A DNA stretch of 64,000 nt from UBA2767 sp965228625 (lineage in GTDB: Bacteria > Pseudomonadota > Alphaproteobacteria > Rhizobiales > Methyloligellaceae): NCBI GenBank assembly GCA_965228625.1, contig OZ245829.1, forward strand, positions 4,526,001 through 4,590,000, written 5' to 3'. A model generated the notes under the pieces. That model was not told the DNA's origin and did not search any database. It worked only from the letters and a program-made list of their open reading frames with translations. This document shows positions 17,975 to 27,260 of the stretch, in pieces (the first letter of the stretch is position 1; each line of letters starts with the position of its first letter). Made by a program: the position numbers and the translations under genes.

Positions 17975-17996
17975 GCTCTGGGCTCTGGGCGGCGTT

Positions 17997-18782
17997 TCAG
18001 CCTGTTTTCAAATCAATCCAAACCGGAACGTGATCGGACGGCTTCTCCCAGCCGCGCGTAAACCGGTCGATCTCGCAGCCCTGCAGGCGGTCCGTCGCCT
18101 GAGGCGACAGAAGCAGGTGGTCGATGCGAATGCCGTTGTCCTTCTGCCATGCGCCGCGCTGATAGTCCCAGAACGTGTATTGGTGCGCCTCGTAGTGACA
18201 GGCCCTGTAGGCGTCCGTCAGCCCGAGATTGAGAAGAGCACGAAACTGTCCGCGCGTTTCCGGACGGAACAGGGCGTCGTCTTCCCATGCCTGCGGGTCG
18301 TAGACATCCTCCGGCGTGGGGATGGCGTTGTAGTCGCCGGCCAGGACAAACGGCTCCTCCAGCTTCAGCAGGTCACGCGCATGATCGTGCAAACGGTCCA
18401 TCCAGCTCAGCTTGTACGGAAACTTGTCGGTGTCGACCGGGTTGCCGTTCGGCAGATAGATCGACGCCACCCGCACCACGCCGCTATCGACGGAGAAGAC
18501 CCCTTCCAGATAGCGCGCCTGCTCGTCGCTCTCGTCGCCGGGAAGTCCCGACTTCACTTCGTCGAACGGCATCTTTGAGAGAATCGCGACGCCGTTGAAT
18601 CCCTTCTGTCCGTGAACGGCGACATTGTAGCCGAGTTCCTCGAACCGTTCCGAGGGAAAGCCCTCGTCCTGGGACTTGATTTCCTGGAGGCACGCGACGT
18701 CCGGGTTTGCCTGCTCGAGCCACGTCACGAGGCCGTCGAGACGCGCCTTGATGCCGTTGATGTTCCAGGTGGCGATTTTCAT
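17997..18782 (-). CDS. xthA: Exodeoxyribonuclease III (AP endonuclease)
   Basis: 261 residues, the normal XthA length. It removes 3'-blocking groups and incises abasic sites in base excision repair. Visible signatures: 'KIATWNINGIKARLDGL' at the start, 'CLQEIKSQD' with the metal-binding Glu, 'SIYLPNGNP', 'LAGDYNAIP' with catalytic Asp/Asn, and the final 'PSDHVPVWIDL' with catalytic Asp-His. The ATG at 18782 is the only sensible start because the first strand begins directly after it. It is convergent with the Sel1-repeat gene. Confidence 0.96.
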   Translation of the reverse strand: MKIATWNINGIKARLDGLVTWLEQANPDVACLQEIKSQDEGFPSERFEELGYNVAVHGQKGFNGVAILSKMPFDEVKSGLPGDESDEQARYLEGVFSVDSGVVRVASIYLPNGNPVDTDKFPYKLSWMDRLHDHARDLLKLEEPFVLAGDYNAIPTPEDVYDPQAWEDDALFRPETRGQFRALLNLGLTDAYRACHYEAHQYTFWDYQRGAWQKDNGIRIDHLLLSPQATDRLQGCEIDRFTRGWEKPSDHVPVWIDLKTG

Positions 18783-18883
18783 GGGGTTCTCGGGCGACCG
18801 GGGTTCGCATTGCTCTTAGCACGGGGCAATGAGACGGCCAACATACGCCGCACCAAAGTGTCGCCGTCAATAGCCGTTCTGTC

Positions 18884-19735
18884 TCATTGTCTCAGCGCGG
18901 CGGTAGAGATTGTTTCCTCCAGCCATGACAGAACGGCGCGCACCTCCGGACGGGTCGCGACGTGGCGGGCAACGATGGCGCGCATCGTGCACACCAGGTC
19001 GGGGGCGCCCTCCGTCACACGACCGATGCCCGCAACGGACTGACCGACAATGTCGGGGATCAGGCCTTTGAACTTTCCCGTACTGATGGCCGCGGCCACC
19101 AGGTCCGCGTCGTCGACAAACAGGGAGACACGGTCCTCCGGCACATCCTGGTCGAGAAGCCACTTGTATGGCGACAGCATGACCTGGCCGCCGTAGCTCG
19201 TAGCCCAGGGAAGCGAACCGGCATCTGTTCCGCGCGGTGCGAATACCGAATAGTTGAAATCAGCGAGCGCCGTTTCGATATCGCCGCGCCCCGCCATGAC
19301 GGAGACCCGGAGCGAGACCACCGGGACCGCCTTGATCGGTGCGGGTTCGATAACGTCGCCGACAAAGTGAAGCCGAACCCTCGGGTAGTCGGCGTGAAAG
19401 GCGGGCAGGGCCGGAACCAGCAGGCGGCGCAGGATCCATGTTCCCGTGTGCACCTCTACGAGGCCGGTCGCCTCTTCCGACGCGCCCGCCGCCAGTCGCC
19501 CGACATCGCGCATCTCGCTTTCGACCCGCTCCGCCAGTGGCAAAAGGCGCAGAGCGACCTCGGTCGGTTCGCACCCCTCCCGGTCGCGCCGGAAAAGCGC
19601 CTTGCCGAGGTCGGTCTCCAGGGCCTTGATCCGTCGGCCGACCGTGGTGTGCGAGACTTTCAGGAGCTTCGACGCACCGAAGAAGGAACCGGACCGCGCC
19701 GCGGCCAAGACGTAACGAAGATCATCCCACTCCAC
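18884..19735 (-). CDS. LysR-family transcriptional regulator
   Basis: 283 residues. The winged helix-turn-helix occupies about 1-62 ('WDDLRYVLAAARSGSFFGASKLLKVSHTTVGRRIKALE' region), which is the LysR pattern. The rest (about 90-280) is a periplasmic-binding-like effector domain, somewhat shorter and more divergent than usual. LysR proteins often control the gene divergent to them. Here that is the inverse-autotransporter gene at 19940, with 204 bases between the starts, so it is a plausible target. Ligand unknown. Confidence 0.88.
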   Translation of the reverse strand: MEWDDLRYVLAAARSGSFFGASKLLKVSHTTVGRRIKALETDLGKALFRRDREGCEPTEVALRLLPLAERVESEMRDVGRLAAGASEEATGLVEVHTGTWILRRLLVPALPAFHADYPRVRLHFVGDVIEPAPIKAVPVVSLRVSVMAGRGDIETALADFNYSVFAPRGTDAGSLPWATSYGGQVMLSPYKWLLDQDVPEDRVSLFVDDADLVAAAISTGKFKGLIPDIVGQSVAGIGRVTEGAPDLVCTMRAIVARHVATRPEVRAVLSWLEETISTAALRQ

Positions 19736-19939
19736 GGACCTTCCTCCCCGGCATTCCGCCCACTTTCGTTGTCGCCTGATTCAGTAACTCATCAACGGCG
19801 TTGTTGTGCATTGCTGCACTGTACGATTGCGCCGACGGTTCTTGCTCCACCAAAGTTACGGTGAGAGACTCCAATCAGTCAAGTTGGCGATTCAATCGCT
19901 AACACACTGATTTAAATATTTGAATCGGGGGGCTGAGCG

Positions 19940-22501
19940 TTGACGACACGTGTTTCACGCTGGGCGGCGTTTCCGCTCGTTTGCACATTTTTGGCACTCA
20001 TTTGGATCGCGCCTGCGCGCGCAACCGGCGACTTCGGCGGCTCCGGCAAGTTCGTGGGCTGGTGGGAGCTGGGCGGCTTCTACGGTACGGATGATTCGAG
20101 CCGCGGCGAAATCGTCCTGTTCACGCCTTTGATGCAATCGGCTACGACGCTGTTCTTCCTCGATGCCAGAGGAAAACTCTTCGAAGAGGACGTGCAGGAA
20201 GCGAACCTCGCGTTAGGTTATCGGCAGATGCTGCCGTCTGGCTGGAACCTGGGGCTCTGGGCCGGCTGGGACATCCGCGACACGGAAGTGGATAACAGGT
20301 TCCATCAGGTGTCGTTCGGCGTCGAAGCGCTTTCGGAACGCTTCGACGTCCGCGTCAACGGTTACGTACCAGTCACCGATCCCAAGGGTTCGCCGGGACT
20401 GGCCGAGGTGTTTCTGCGCGGCAACAACATTCTCATGGTCGGCGGCGAAGAAGTGGCGCTCAACGGCGTCGACGGTGAAGTCGGTATGCTCCTGTTCGGC
20501 CGCAGTCGAGGCGGCGGTGGATCGAAGGACGCCCCGGCGGCCGCGAAGCGCCATGAGTTGAGAGGCTATGTGGGCGGCTTCTGGTTCGACGATGACGACG
20601 CCATCGACAAGGTGGCGGGTCCCAAGGGGCGTCTGGAATACCGCATCAACGACATCGTGTCCGCGCTACCTGGCTCGCGCCTGACGATCGAGAGCGAACT
20701 CTCCTATGACGAGGTCCGCGACAGGAAATTCGAGATCGGCGCCAGATTACGCGTTCCATTCGGCGCACGCGGGTCCGATGCGGCCTTGCGCACGGCCTCT
20801 CTCAATGCCCAGGAACTCAGAATGATCGAGGGTCTTGAGCGCGACACCGATATCATCACAGTCCAGAGCAAGGAAGAGAGCGTCATCGACGATGCCACCA
20901 ATGTGGCGATGAACGCGGTCAGCTTCGCCAGCAACGCCAACCAGTTCGCCAATGCGGTCGACAAGGGCGGCAACCGGCTCATCATCCTGCAGAAGGGCAG
21001 CCAGCGCATTGACGTCTCAGCGACGGACGGCCAGCAGCTCCAGAAGAACCAGACGGTCCAGGGCGGCGCCAGTACGATCCTCATGCGCGGAGCGCGCACC
21101 GGCACCGTCGCAGGCTTTCGGGCACCCGGCAGCCGTCCGACGCTCTTCACTTATGACGGCAATTTCGACACGGGTGCCATTACGCTTGCCGATAACACGC
21201 ATGTTGCAGGTCTCAATATTCGCGGTGTTGGCGATCAGAACAACTCTGTGTTCGGCAACCAGGCACTTCGGCAACCACAAAATCAAGGACTCGACAACGT
21301 GGTCATCGAGCAGATGGACATCAGCAAGATGGGTTACCACGCCATCTTCTTCGACGACGACAACTCGAATATCCGCATTGCCGACACGGCGATTTCGAAT
21401 TCCGCCCAAGACGGCGTCAGTTTCGGCAACAGCAACCGAAATGTTTTTGTGGACCAGCTCCACATCACAAAAATCGGCGGCACCGGAATTCGCACCTTAG
21501 ACTCCAGCAGAAACGTTGAAATCTGGAATTCAACCATCAACGATGCAGACGCCGGTATTCTCATTGGATCCGAAAACAGAGACGTTGGCATTCATGACGT
21601 TCGCATCGTAGACATGAATGTCGGTCAAGGCATCGGGGTTAATGATGACAACCGAAACGTCTCGATCAGCGGTGTGGTTATCCGCAATACCGCTCAGCAG
21701 GGGATAATCTTCGCCAACTCCAACCGTGATGTGTCCTTGCAGTCCGTGAAGGTGGCCAATACAGCGTTCGATGGCATCGCATTTGGCTTCGTGAATGAGA
21801 ATGTCTCGGTGCGCGACAGCGTCATCAAGAATACGGGATTCCACGGCATTTCGTTCATTGATGAAAACGCGAATCTGACCCTCCAGAACATTCAGATTGA
21901 AAATGCCGGGTCTATGGGGGTGCGCATGTTCAATCAGAACACCAACGTTGTAATCGACGGAGCGACCATCAGGGATACCTTTCAGGAGGCCATCCACATT
22001 GACAACAACAATAGCGATGTTCTGATCGCCAATACGAAGATCGTGAACTCGGGTTCCGAAGGGATCGACATCGGCAACAACAACGCAAAAGTCAGGATCC
22101 TGGATACGACACTTGCCGGTGGCGCGCAGGGCATGCGTGACGGCATCGAAATGCAAGACTTCAACGACGTCACCATCCGCAACGTCCAAATCTCAAATAC
22201 TGTTTTCGATGGAATCGATCTTTTCGGCGCCGGCAACGTGGTGAACATCAGCAACATGACGGTTACAAATTCCATCGATGATGGCATAGAGATCAGCAAC
22301 AACAACAACGTTGTCACCATGAACAACACCACCTTTAGCGGGACATTCGGGGGCAGTGTGATCGAAATCGACAACAACACGCACACGCTTGCCGGCGGTG
22401 GTAACACTTTCAACGGCACGTTCGGCGGCCAGTTCTGCGACAGCGGTGCGCAGAACGGCTCCTTCGGCTTCGATGTCGGGCCGCAGGCGACGTGTCCTTA
22501 G
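19940..22501 (+). CDS. Inverse autotransporter-like barrel with beta-helix passenger
   Basis: 853 residues from a TTG at 19940 with GGGGGG at 19927-19932. A signal peptide ends after about 'PARA' (28). Residues about 35-265 resemble the intimin/invasin-type barrel (IAT_beta): 'RGEIVLFTPLMQSATTLFFLDARG', 'NLALGYRQML', 'GWDIRDTEVDNRFHQVSFGVEAL' regions. From about 320 to 835 there is a right-handed parallel beta-helix with about 18 rungs of roughly 23 residues, each with a 'GI.f....N.NV.I....I.n' pattern and Asn ladders. Two cysteines near the C-terminus could form a closing disulfide. I infer a type Ve surface protein, perhaps an adhesin or polysaccharide-binding protein. No catalytic residues are recognised. 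The LysR gene is divergent. Confidence 0.75.
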   Translation: MTTRVSRWAAFPLVCTFLALIWIAPARATGDFGGSGKFVGWWELGGFYGTDDSSRGEIVLFTPLMQSATTLFFLDARGKLFEEDVQEANLALGYRQMLPSGWNLGLWAGWDIRDTEVDNRFHQVSFGVEALSERFDVRVNGYVPVTDPKGSPGLAEVFLRGNNILMVGGEEVALNGVDGEVGMLLFGRSRGGGGSKDAPAAAKRHELRGYVGGFWFDDDDAIDKVAGPKGRLEYRINDIVSALPGSRLTIESELSYDEVRDRKFEIGARLRVPFGARGSDAALRTASLNAQELRMIEGLERDTDIITVQSKEESVIDDATNVAMNAVSFASNANQFANAVDKGGNRLIILQKGSQRIDVSATDGQQLQKNQTVQGGASTILMRGARTGTVAGFRAPGSRPTLFTYDGNFDTGAITLADNTHVAGLNIRGVGDQNNSVFGNQALRQPQNQGLDNVVIEQMDISKMGYHAIFFDDDNSNIRIADTAISNSAQDGVSFGNSNRNVFVDQLHITKIGGTGIRTLDSSRNVEIWNSTINDADAGILIGSENRDVGIHDVRIVDMNVGQGIGVNDDNRNVSISGVVIRNTAQQGIIFANSNRDVSLQSVKVANTAFDGIAFGFVNENVSVRDSVIKNTGFHGISFIDENANLTLQNIQIENAGSMGVRMFNQNTNVVIDGATIRDTFQEAIHIDNNNSDVLIANTKIVNSGSEGIDIGNNNAKVRILDTTLAGGAQGMRDGIEMQDFNDVTIRNVQISNTVFDGIDLFGAGNVVNISNMTVTNSIDDGIEISNNNNVVTMNNTTFSGTFGGSVIEIDNNTHTLAGGGNTFNGTFGGQFCDSGAQNGSFGFDVGPQATCP

Positions 22502-22525
22502 AGAATTCCGAGATATGACACCGGG

Positions 22526-22552
22526 AGGCCCAGTGATTTGCGGGGCCTTTTG
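22526..22552 (+). terminator. Weak hairpin terminator after the beta-helix gene
   Basis: AGGCCC at 22526-22531 pairs with GGGCCT at 22543-22548, followed by TTTTGGG. The stem is short (6 bp) with an 11-base loop. It lies between the stop of the beta-helix gene and the convergent transglutaminase gene. Confidence 0.45.
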
Positions 22553-22554
22553 GG

Positions 22555-23451
22555 TTAGGCCACGCTCTCGATCATACGCAGGGAATGAACCGTCACTTCG
22601 ACGTTCATCTCCATGAAGTCCTCCGACGATCCGTCGAACGTGCCGGAAACGGGCATGGCCTGTCCCGGTTCGCGAGCCACCGCCACCGGTACGAGGTTGT
22701 GGCCGCCCACGGTCGCATTTGTCGGATCGAACTCGATCCATCCCGCACCCGGCAGGTAGACCTGGATCCAGGCGTGGGTCGAACCGGCGCCCGTGATATC
22801 GCTCTCCAGCCCGTCCAGCGCCGGGTCGTAGAGGTAACCGCTGACGAAGCGCGCCGCGAGCCCGACGCTGCGGACCGCCTCCATCATGAACAGCGCATAG
22901 TCGCGGCACGATCCGCTGCGGGATTTCAACGTCACGACCGGGGACTGCACGCCCGGTTCCTCGCGCCGCCGATAGGTGAACTCATCGCGGATTGCGGTGT
23001 TTATGGCCCGCAGGAAGGCCTCGGTATCGTTCGAGCCGTTGCGCTCAAGAACGCTCCGCGTCCATTCGGTGACGATTCGGTCGGCGTCGGCGTAATGCCG
23101 CTCGATGGTCCGCCCGAGGTCGGGTATTTCGCTTGCCGGGTAGCTAAACGGGATCTGCTGCGCAAAGGGCTCGATGGAGAAGTCGACGTCCGGCAGCGGA
23201 TAGCGGTCGATGACGATCTTCGATTCGAACCGCAGCGTGTCGGACGGTCCGAGGAACGCCGCCACGGTCACGGAGTTTCCGAACACATCGTGCAGCCAGC
23301 GCAGCTCGGCCTGGGGCTCGATGGAAAGGGTGGCGTCGAGCAGGCGCAGATCGTGGGTGTCGCGTGGGCGGAACATCAGGCGATGCTCGCCGAAGTTCAC
23401 TGATCGGCGATAGCGATAATTTGTCCGGTGTGTGACAGTCAGCCGTTGCAC
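22555..23451 (-). CDS. Transglutaminase-like protease family protein
   Basis: 298 residues. An N-terminal beta domain (about 1-120, starting 'QRLTVTHRTNYRYRRSV') is followed by a transglutaminase core. The catalytic triad is visible: Cys in 'RSGSCRDYALFMMEAVRS', His in 'STHAWIQVYLPGAGWI', Asp in 'EFDPTNA'. These proteins accompany alpha-E and circularly permuted ATP-grasp proteins in a widely conserved cluster, here in the order ATP-grasp, alpha-E, transglutaminase, all on the minus strand. The cluster is thought to make or process a peptide-like compound, but its product is not established. 137 bases separate it from the alpha-E gene. Confidence 0.9.
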   Translation of the reverse strand: MQRLTVTHRTNYRYRRSVNFGEHRLMFRPRDTHDLRLLDATLSIEPQAELRWLHDVFGNSVTVAAFLGPSDTLRFESKIVIDRYPLPDVDFSIEPFAQQIPFSYPASEIPDLGRTIERHYADADRIVTEWTRSVLERNGSNDTEAFLRAINTAIRDEFTYRRREEPGVQSPVVTLKSRSGSCRDYALFMMEAVRSVGLAARFVSGYLYDPALDGLESDITGAGSTHAWIQVYLPGAGWIEFDPTNATVGGHNLVPVAVAREPGQAMPVSGTFDGSSEDFMEMNVEVTVHSLRMIESVA

Positions 23452-23588
23452 GTCAGTCCCTCATCGCCCCAACGAATCTCTTACCGCGCGCAGTTTTTTT
23501 ATCAGAGCCGCGTTTCGCGGCGCAATCACCATCTTCGGTGAAACGCTGCAAAGCTGGTATGCGGCTGCCGCCAATCGTTGCAATTGAT

Positions 23589-24524
23589 TTAGACAAAGTA
23601 GGCCTGCCGTATTGCGTTGGAGACGTTGCCGAGCTCGACCTGCAGTCCGTCGAGAAACCCGTGCAGTTGCTTTGGCGTCAATTCTGAACCCGGTCCCGTC
23701 TCGAGCGAGAATTCCAGCGCCCGGCGCGCGGTCTCGACGCCGGAGTCCCGCCTGCTGCCATGGCGCGTTTCGATGTCCTGGAGCCGCTCCGTCAGGCGCT
23801 GGACGCACAGAGCGACCGCGCGCGGGAACTCGGTGTCGTAAAGAAGGAAAGCGGCGATATCGTGCGGCCGCGACACGCCCGGGTGCCGGCCGCGGTAAGC
23901 GTGGTAGGCGGAGACCGACCGCAACAGCAGGTTCCACTGGACCAGCGCGAGGGCGTCATCCTTGTCCAGCAACAGCCGGTCGAAGCTGATGTCCAGCACG
24001 CGCGTCGTCTGATCGGCGCGCTCGATATACTTGCCGATCTGGTAGAAGCACCACGGCTCGCCGCGGAAGAAGGTCCCCTCGGCGATGCCCTCGAACGTCT
24101 GGCAGCCGGTGATCACCAGATTGGCCGCCGATGAAAGCGTGTTGACGCGCAGGTCGCGCTGCCCGAGCGTGCGGATCTCACTGGCAAAGATATTGAGCTG
24201 CGTCCACATCTCCGTGCTGATGAGATGGCGCACCGAGCGCGCATTCTCCCGCGCTCCGGCGATGGCCCAGGAGATCGAGGACGGATTGGCGCGGTCGAGC
24301 ACATAGAACCGCAGAACGGAGGGCGGACCGGTATCATCATGCTCGTCGAGGAAGCGCTTCTCATCGGAGTAGAGACGCAGCACGCGGCGCCAGTCGGGCC
24401 CCTGCGGATCGTCCCGGCCGTAGGTCTCGTTGATATGCAGGATGCGGGCGATGTTCTCCGCGCGCTCCAGGTAGCGGCCGAGCCAGAAGATGTTGCCGGC
24501 GAATCGTGCAAGCAGACTAGACAA
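23589..24524 (-). CDS. Alpha-E domain protein
   Basis: 311 residues if it starts at the TTG at 24524, whose TTGTCTAG overlaps the ATP-grasp stop and which has AAGGA upstream; an in-frame start at 24572 would add 16 residues encoded inside the ATP-grasp gene. The N-terminus 'LLARFAGNIFWLGRYLERAENIARIL' region is the alpha-E signature, and the protein is helical throughout, with 'GEPWCFYQIGKYIERADQTTRVLD' in the middle. It is translationally coupled to the ATP-grasp gene and so probably its direct partner. Biochemical role unknown. Confidence 0.88.
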   Translation of the reverse strand: MSSLLARFAGNIFWLGRYLERAENIARILHINETYGRDDPQGPDWRRVLRLYSDEKRFLDEHDDTGPPSVLRFYVLDRANPSSISWAIAGARENARSVRHLISTEMWTQLNIFASEIRTLGQRDLRVNTLSSAANLVITGCQTFEGIAEGTFFRGEPWCFYQIGKYIERADQTTRVLDISFDRLLLDKDDALALVQWNLLLRSVSAYHAYRGRHPGVSRPHDIAAFLLYDTEFPRAVALCVQRLTERLQDIETRHGSRRDSGVETARRALEFSLETGPGSELTPKQLHGFLDGLQVELGNVSNAIRQAYFV

Positions 24525-25977
24525 GGACCCAGGTATCCTTTGAGCCGCCGCCCTGCGACGAGTTGACGACAAGGGAGCCGCGCTTGAGCGCGACGCGGGT
24601 CAGGCCGCCCGGCAGCACCCAGGTGCTGTCCCCGGTCAGTGCGAAGGGACGCAGGTCGACATGACGGGGCTCGATTGCCCGTCCGACGAGTGTGGGACAG
24701 ACCGAGAGCCGCACCATCGGCTGACTGATGTAGTTCGACGGGTCCTTCCTGAGCTTCGATTTCAGCTCCCTCAGTTCGCGCTTGGATGCGCGTGGGCCGA
24801 TGACGACGCCGTACCCGCCGGCCTCGCCAACGGGCTTCGTGACGAGCTTGTCGAGGTTGTCCAGCGTGAACTTGAGCCCGTCGGTCTCCCGGCAGATGTT
24901 GGTCGGCACGTTCTCCAGGATCGGGTCCTCATGGAGATAGTAGCGAATGATCCGCGGCATATAAGCGTAGACGGCCTTGTCGTCAGCGACGCCGGTGCCG
25001 ACCGCATTCGCGAGTGTCACATTGCCTTTGCGGTACGCGGCGAACAGGCCGGGGACGCCGAGCATCGAGTCGGCCCGAAACGCCTCCGGATCGAGAAACG
25101 CGTCGTCGATGCGGCGATAGATGACGTGAACCTCTTCGAGGCCGTTGGTCGTGCGCATGTAGACCTTGTCGTTCTCGACAACGAGATCCTGCCCTTCGAC
25201 AAGCGGTGCCCCCATCTCGCGGGCCAGATAGACGTGCTCGAAATAGGCCGAATTGTAGACGCCGGGCGAGAGCAGGACGACAGTCGGGTAGGGCACGCCC
25301 TGCGGCGCGACCGCGGCCATGGCGCGGGCGAGCTGCGCCCCGTAGGAGTCCACGTCGGCAATGGCGATGCCTTCGGCAAGATCGGGAAATGCCCGCATCA
25401 TCAAATGCCGGTTCTCGATGACGTAGGAGACGCCGGACGGGCAACGCGCATTGTCTTCCAGGACGCGGAAGTCACCTTTCTCGTCGCGCACGATGTCGGT
25501 GCCGCAGATGTGTACGTAAGTCCCTTGTGGCACGTGAACGTCGCGCATCTCCTCGCGGTAGTCGTCATTGCCGAGCACGAGTTCGGCGGGAATGATGCCG
25601 TCCTTGAGGACGTGCTGCTCGTGATAGATGTCGTGAAGAAACGCGTTGAGCGCCGCCACCCGCTGTTTGACGCCCGTCTCGATCGTCTTCCAGTCGTCCG
25701 GTGAAAGCACCCGTGGAATGACGTCGAACGGCAGCACCCTGTCGATCGCATCGCGGTCCGAGTAGACCGTGAACGTGATGCCGAGATCGAACAGTTCCTG
25801 CTCGGCGGACCGCGCCCGCTGGCGCAACGCGGCGACATCGAGCGCGTTCAACCGGTTTCTGATGTCCTGGGTATGCGGCAGGCCGTCTTGGCCCATCATC
25901 TCGCAATAGAAGTCGTTCGCGTCGTATCCTGACAGCAGCGGGGGAGGCGTGGGTCTAAGGGTTGCTGCGTGCTTCAA
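24517..25977 (-). CDS. Circularly permuted type 2 ATP-grasp protein
   Basis: 486 residues. It has the family core 'VLEDNARCPSGVSYVIENR', 'VVLLSPGVYNSAYFEHVYLAREMG' and 'TKPVGEAGGYGVVIGPRASKRE' regions, which carry the permuted ATP-grasp and Mg-binding residues. ATP-grasp enzymes ligate a carboxyl group to an amine; with the alpha-E and transglutaminase partners it may build and then cleave an amide product. It is the first gene of the trio. The gap before the divergent GST gene is 163 bases. Confidence 0.9.
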   Translation of the reverse strand: MKHAATLRPTPPPLLSGYDANDFYCEMMGQDGLPHTQDIRNRLNALDVAALRQRARSAEQELFDLGITFTVYSDRDAIDRVLPFDVIPRVLSPDDWKTIETGVKQRVAALNAFLHDIYHEQHVLKDGIIPAELVLGNDDYREEMRDVHVPQGTYVHICGTDIVRDEKGDFRVLEDNARCPSGVSYVIENRHLMMRAFPDLAEGIAIADVDSYGAQLARAMAAVAPQGVPYPTVVLLSPGVYNSAYFEHVYLAREMGAPLVEGQDLVVENDKVYMRTTNGLEEVHVIYRRIDDAFLDPEAFRADSMLGVPGLFAAYRKGNVTLANAVGTGVADDKAVYAYMPRIIRYYLHEDPILENVPTNICRETDGLKFTLDNLDKLVTKPVGEAGGYGVVIGPRASKRELRELKSKLRKDPSNYISQPMVRLSVCPTLVGRAIEPRHVDLRPFALTGDSTWVLPGGLTRVALKRGSLVVNSSQGGGSKDTWVLV

Positions 25978-26140
25978 GAAACCCCTCTTTCTTTCATCGC
26001 CGCCACTCCGTTGCAGGATCGCGCATTGCCAAAAGGCATAATCTGAACCTTAACAACGGTTTGCCGACATCTCCAAGCCTCAAAGATGTGCACAAGTGAT
26101 GTTCGCTTGCACAGCACCGGTCGGATGATAGGGTCCGCGG

Positions 26141-26776
26141 ATGGGAACGCTGCGGCTATACGGGCACAAGGGATGGGGATCGGCGCTGATCGAGGCGCAG
26201 CTCGCCTGGTACAGGCTTCCCTTCGAATTCATGGATGCCGGCGATCTGTTCAAGGACGATACGGCGCTCGCGAAGATCAAGACACTGAACCCGGCCGGCC
26301 AGGTCCCTGTTCTTGTCCTGCCGGACGGCCAGGTGATGACCGAGAGCGCAGCCATCACGCTCTGGCTGTCGGAAGAGCAGGGGAGCGATGATCTTGTACC
26401 TTCACCCCGCAGCCGGGAGCGCGCACGTTTCCTCAGGTGGCTGCTGTTTGTCGTGAGCAACATCTACCCGGCATACACCTATATGGATGCGCCGGAACGC
26501 TTCGTCGGCGTCGAGAGGGCCCGGGCCGGATTTGCCGATGCGGTGTGCGATCGCGCCAAAGGCCTGTATCTGGCGTTGAGCGAGGAGGCTGACGGTCCCT
26601 GGTTTCTGGGAGATCGTCTTTCCGCGATCGACCTCTATATCTGCGCGATGACCCACTGGCTGCCGCGCCGCCCATGGTTTGAGGAAAACACGCCGGGCCT
26701 GGTTGCGATTGCCGACGCAACAAGAGCGATCGAGCGTTTCGGTGATGTCTGGGCGCGCAACTATCCGGAAAAATGA
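26141..26776 (+). CDS. Glutathione S-transferase family protein
   Basis: 211 residues. The N-terminal thioredoxin-like domain (about 1-80) has 'FEFMDAGD', the cis-proline in 'NPAGQVPVLVLPDGQ', and 'ESAAITLWL' which binds the gamma-Glu of glutathione. The C-terminal helical domain (about 90-205) has 'GPWFLGDRLSAIDLYI' with the conserved N-capping motif. It probably conjugates or reduces small electrophiles in the cytosol; the substrate cannot be told. Convergent with erpA. Confidence 0.9.
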   Translation: MGTLRLYGHKGWGSALIEAQLAWYRLPFEFMDAGDLFKDDTALAKIKTLNPAGQVPVLVLPDGQVMTESAAITLWLSEEQGSDDLVPSPRSRERARFLRWLLFVVSNIYPAYTYMDAPERFVGVERARAGFADAVCDRAKGLYLALSEEADGPWFLGDRLSAIDLYICAMTHWLPRRPWFEENTPGLVAIADATRAIERFGDVWARNYPEK

Positions 26777-26803
26777 GGCAGATCGGTCGTTTGCAGGACC
26801 GGC

Positions 26804-27136
26804 TTAAAGCGAAAAGCTGGTACCGCAGCCACACGAAGCCGTCGCGTTCGGATTGTTCACCTTGAAGGCCGCGCCGATGAGTTCGTCGGCAAAATCGATC
26901 TCGCTGCCTTCCATGTACATTTGCGAGACCGGGTCGACGAGCACAAGAACACCGTTCTTCTCGATTGCGAGATCGTCCGCCTCTTGTGCGCTGACGAGCT
27001 CGAACTTGTACTGGAAGCCCGAGCATCCGCCGCCTTCGACGGATACCCGCAGCATGCTGTTTTTGTCCTCGTTCGCGATGATCTGCGCGATTTGCGTTGC
27101 AGCGCGGTCGGAAACGGTGATGGCTTTGGTGTCCAT
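26804..27136 (-). CDS. erpA: A-type iron-sulfur carrier (ErpA/IscA-like)
   Basis: 110 residues, the full family length. Three cluster cysteines are in place: C38 in 'EGGGCSGFQYKF', and C102 and C104 in the C-terminal 'SCGCGTSF'. The protein receives Fe-S clusters and delivers them to apo-enzymes. The sequence '.DPVSQMYMEGSEIDF' is closer to ErpA than to SufA. No suf or isc operon is adjacent. The gene diverges from the dGTPase gene, with 124 bases between. Confidence 0.92.
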   Translation of the reverse strand: MDTKAITVSDRAATQIAQIIANEDKNSMLRVSVEGGGCSGFQYKFELVSAQEADDLAIEKNGVLVLVDPVSQMYMEGSEIDFADELIGAAFKVNNPNATASCGCGTSFSL

Positions 27137-27260
27137 GTGGCGTTAGGTCTTTGTCGTTAACTCTGCGTTGCGCAGGCGATGCGGTTGTTTGCCGCGTTCT
27201 TGTGATGCCTGGCGCGTATTTCTCTACTGAAGATAAGTACCGGAAAGTGGTTGTCAATCG

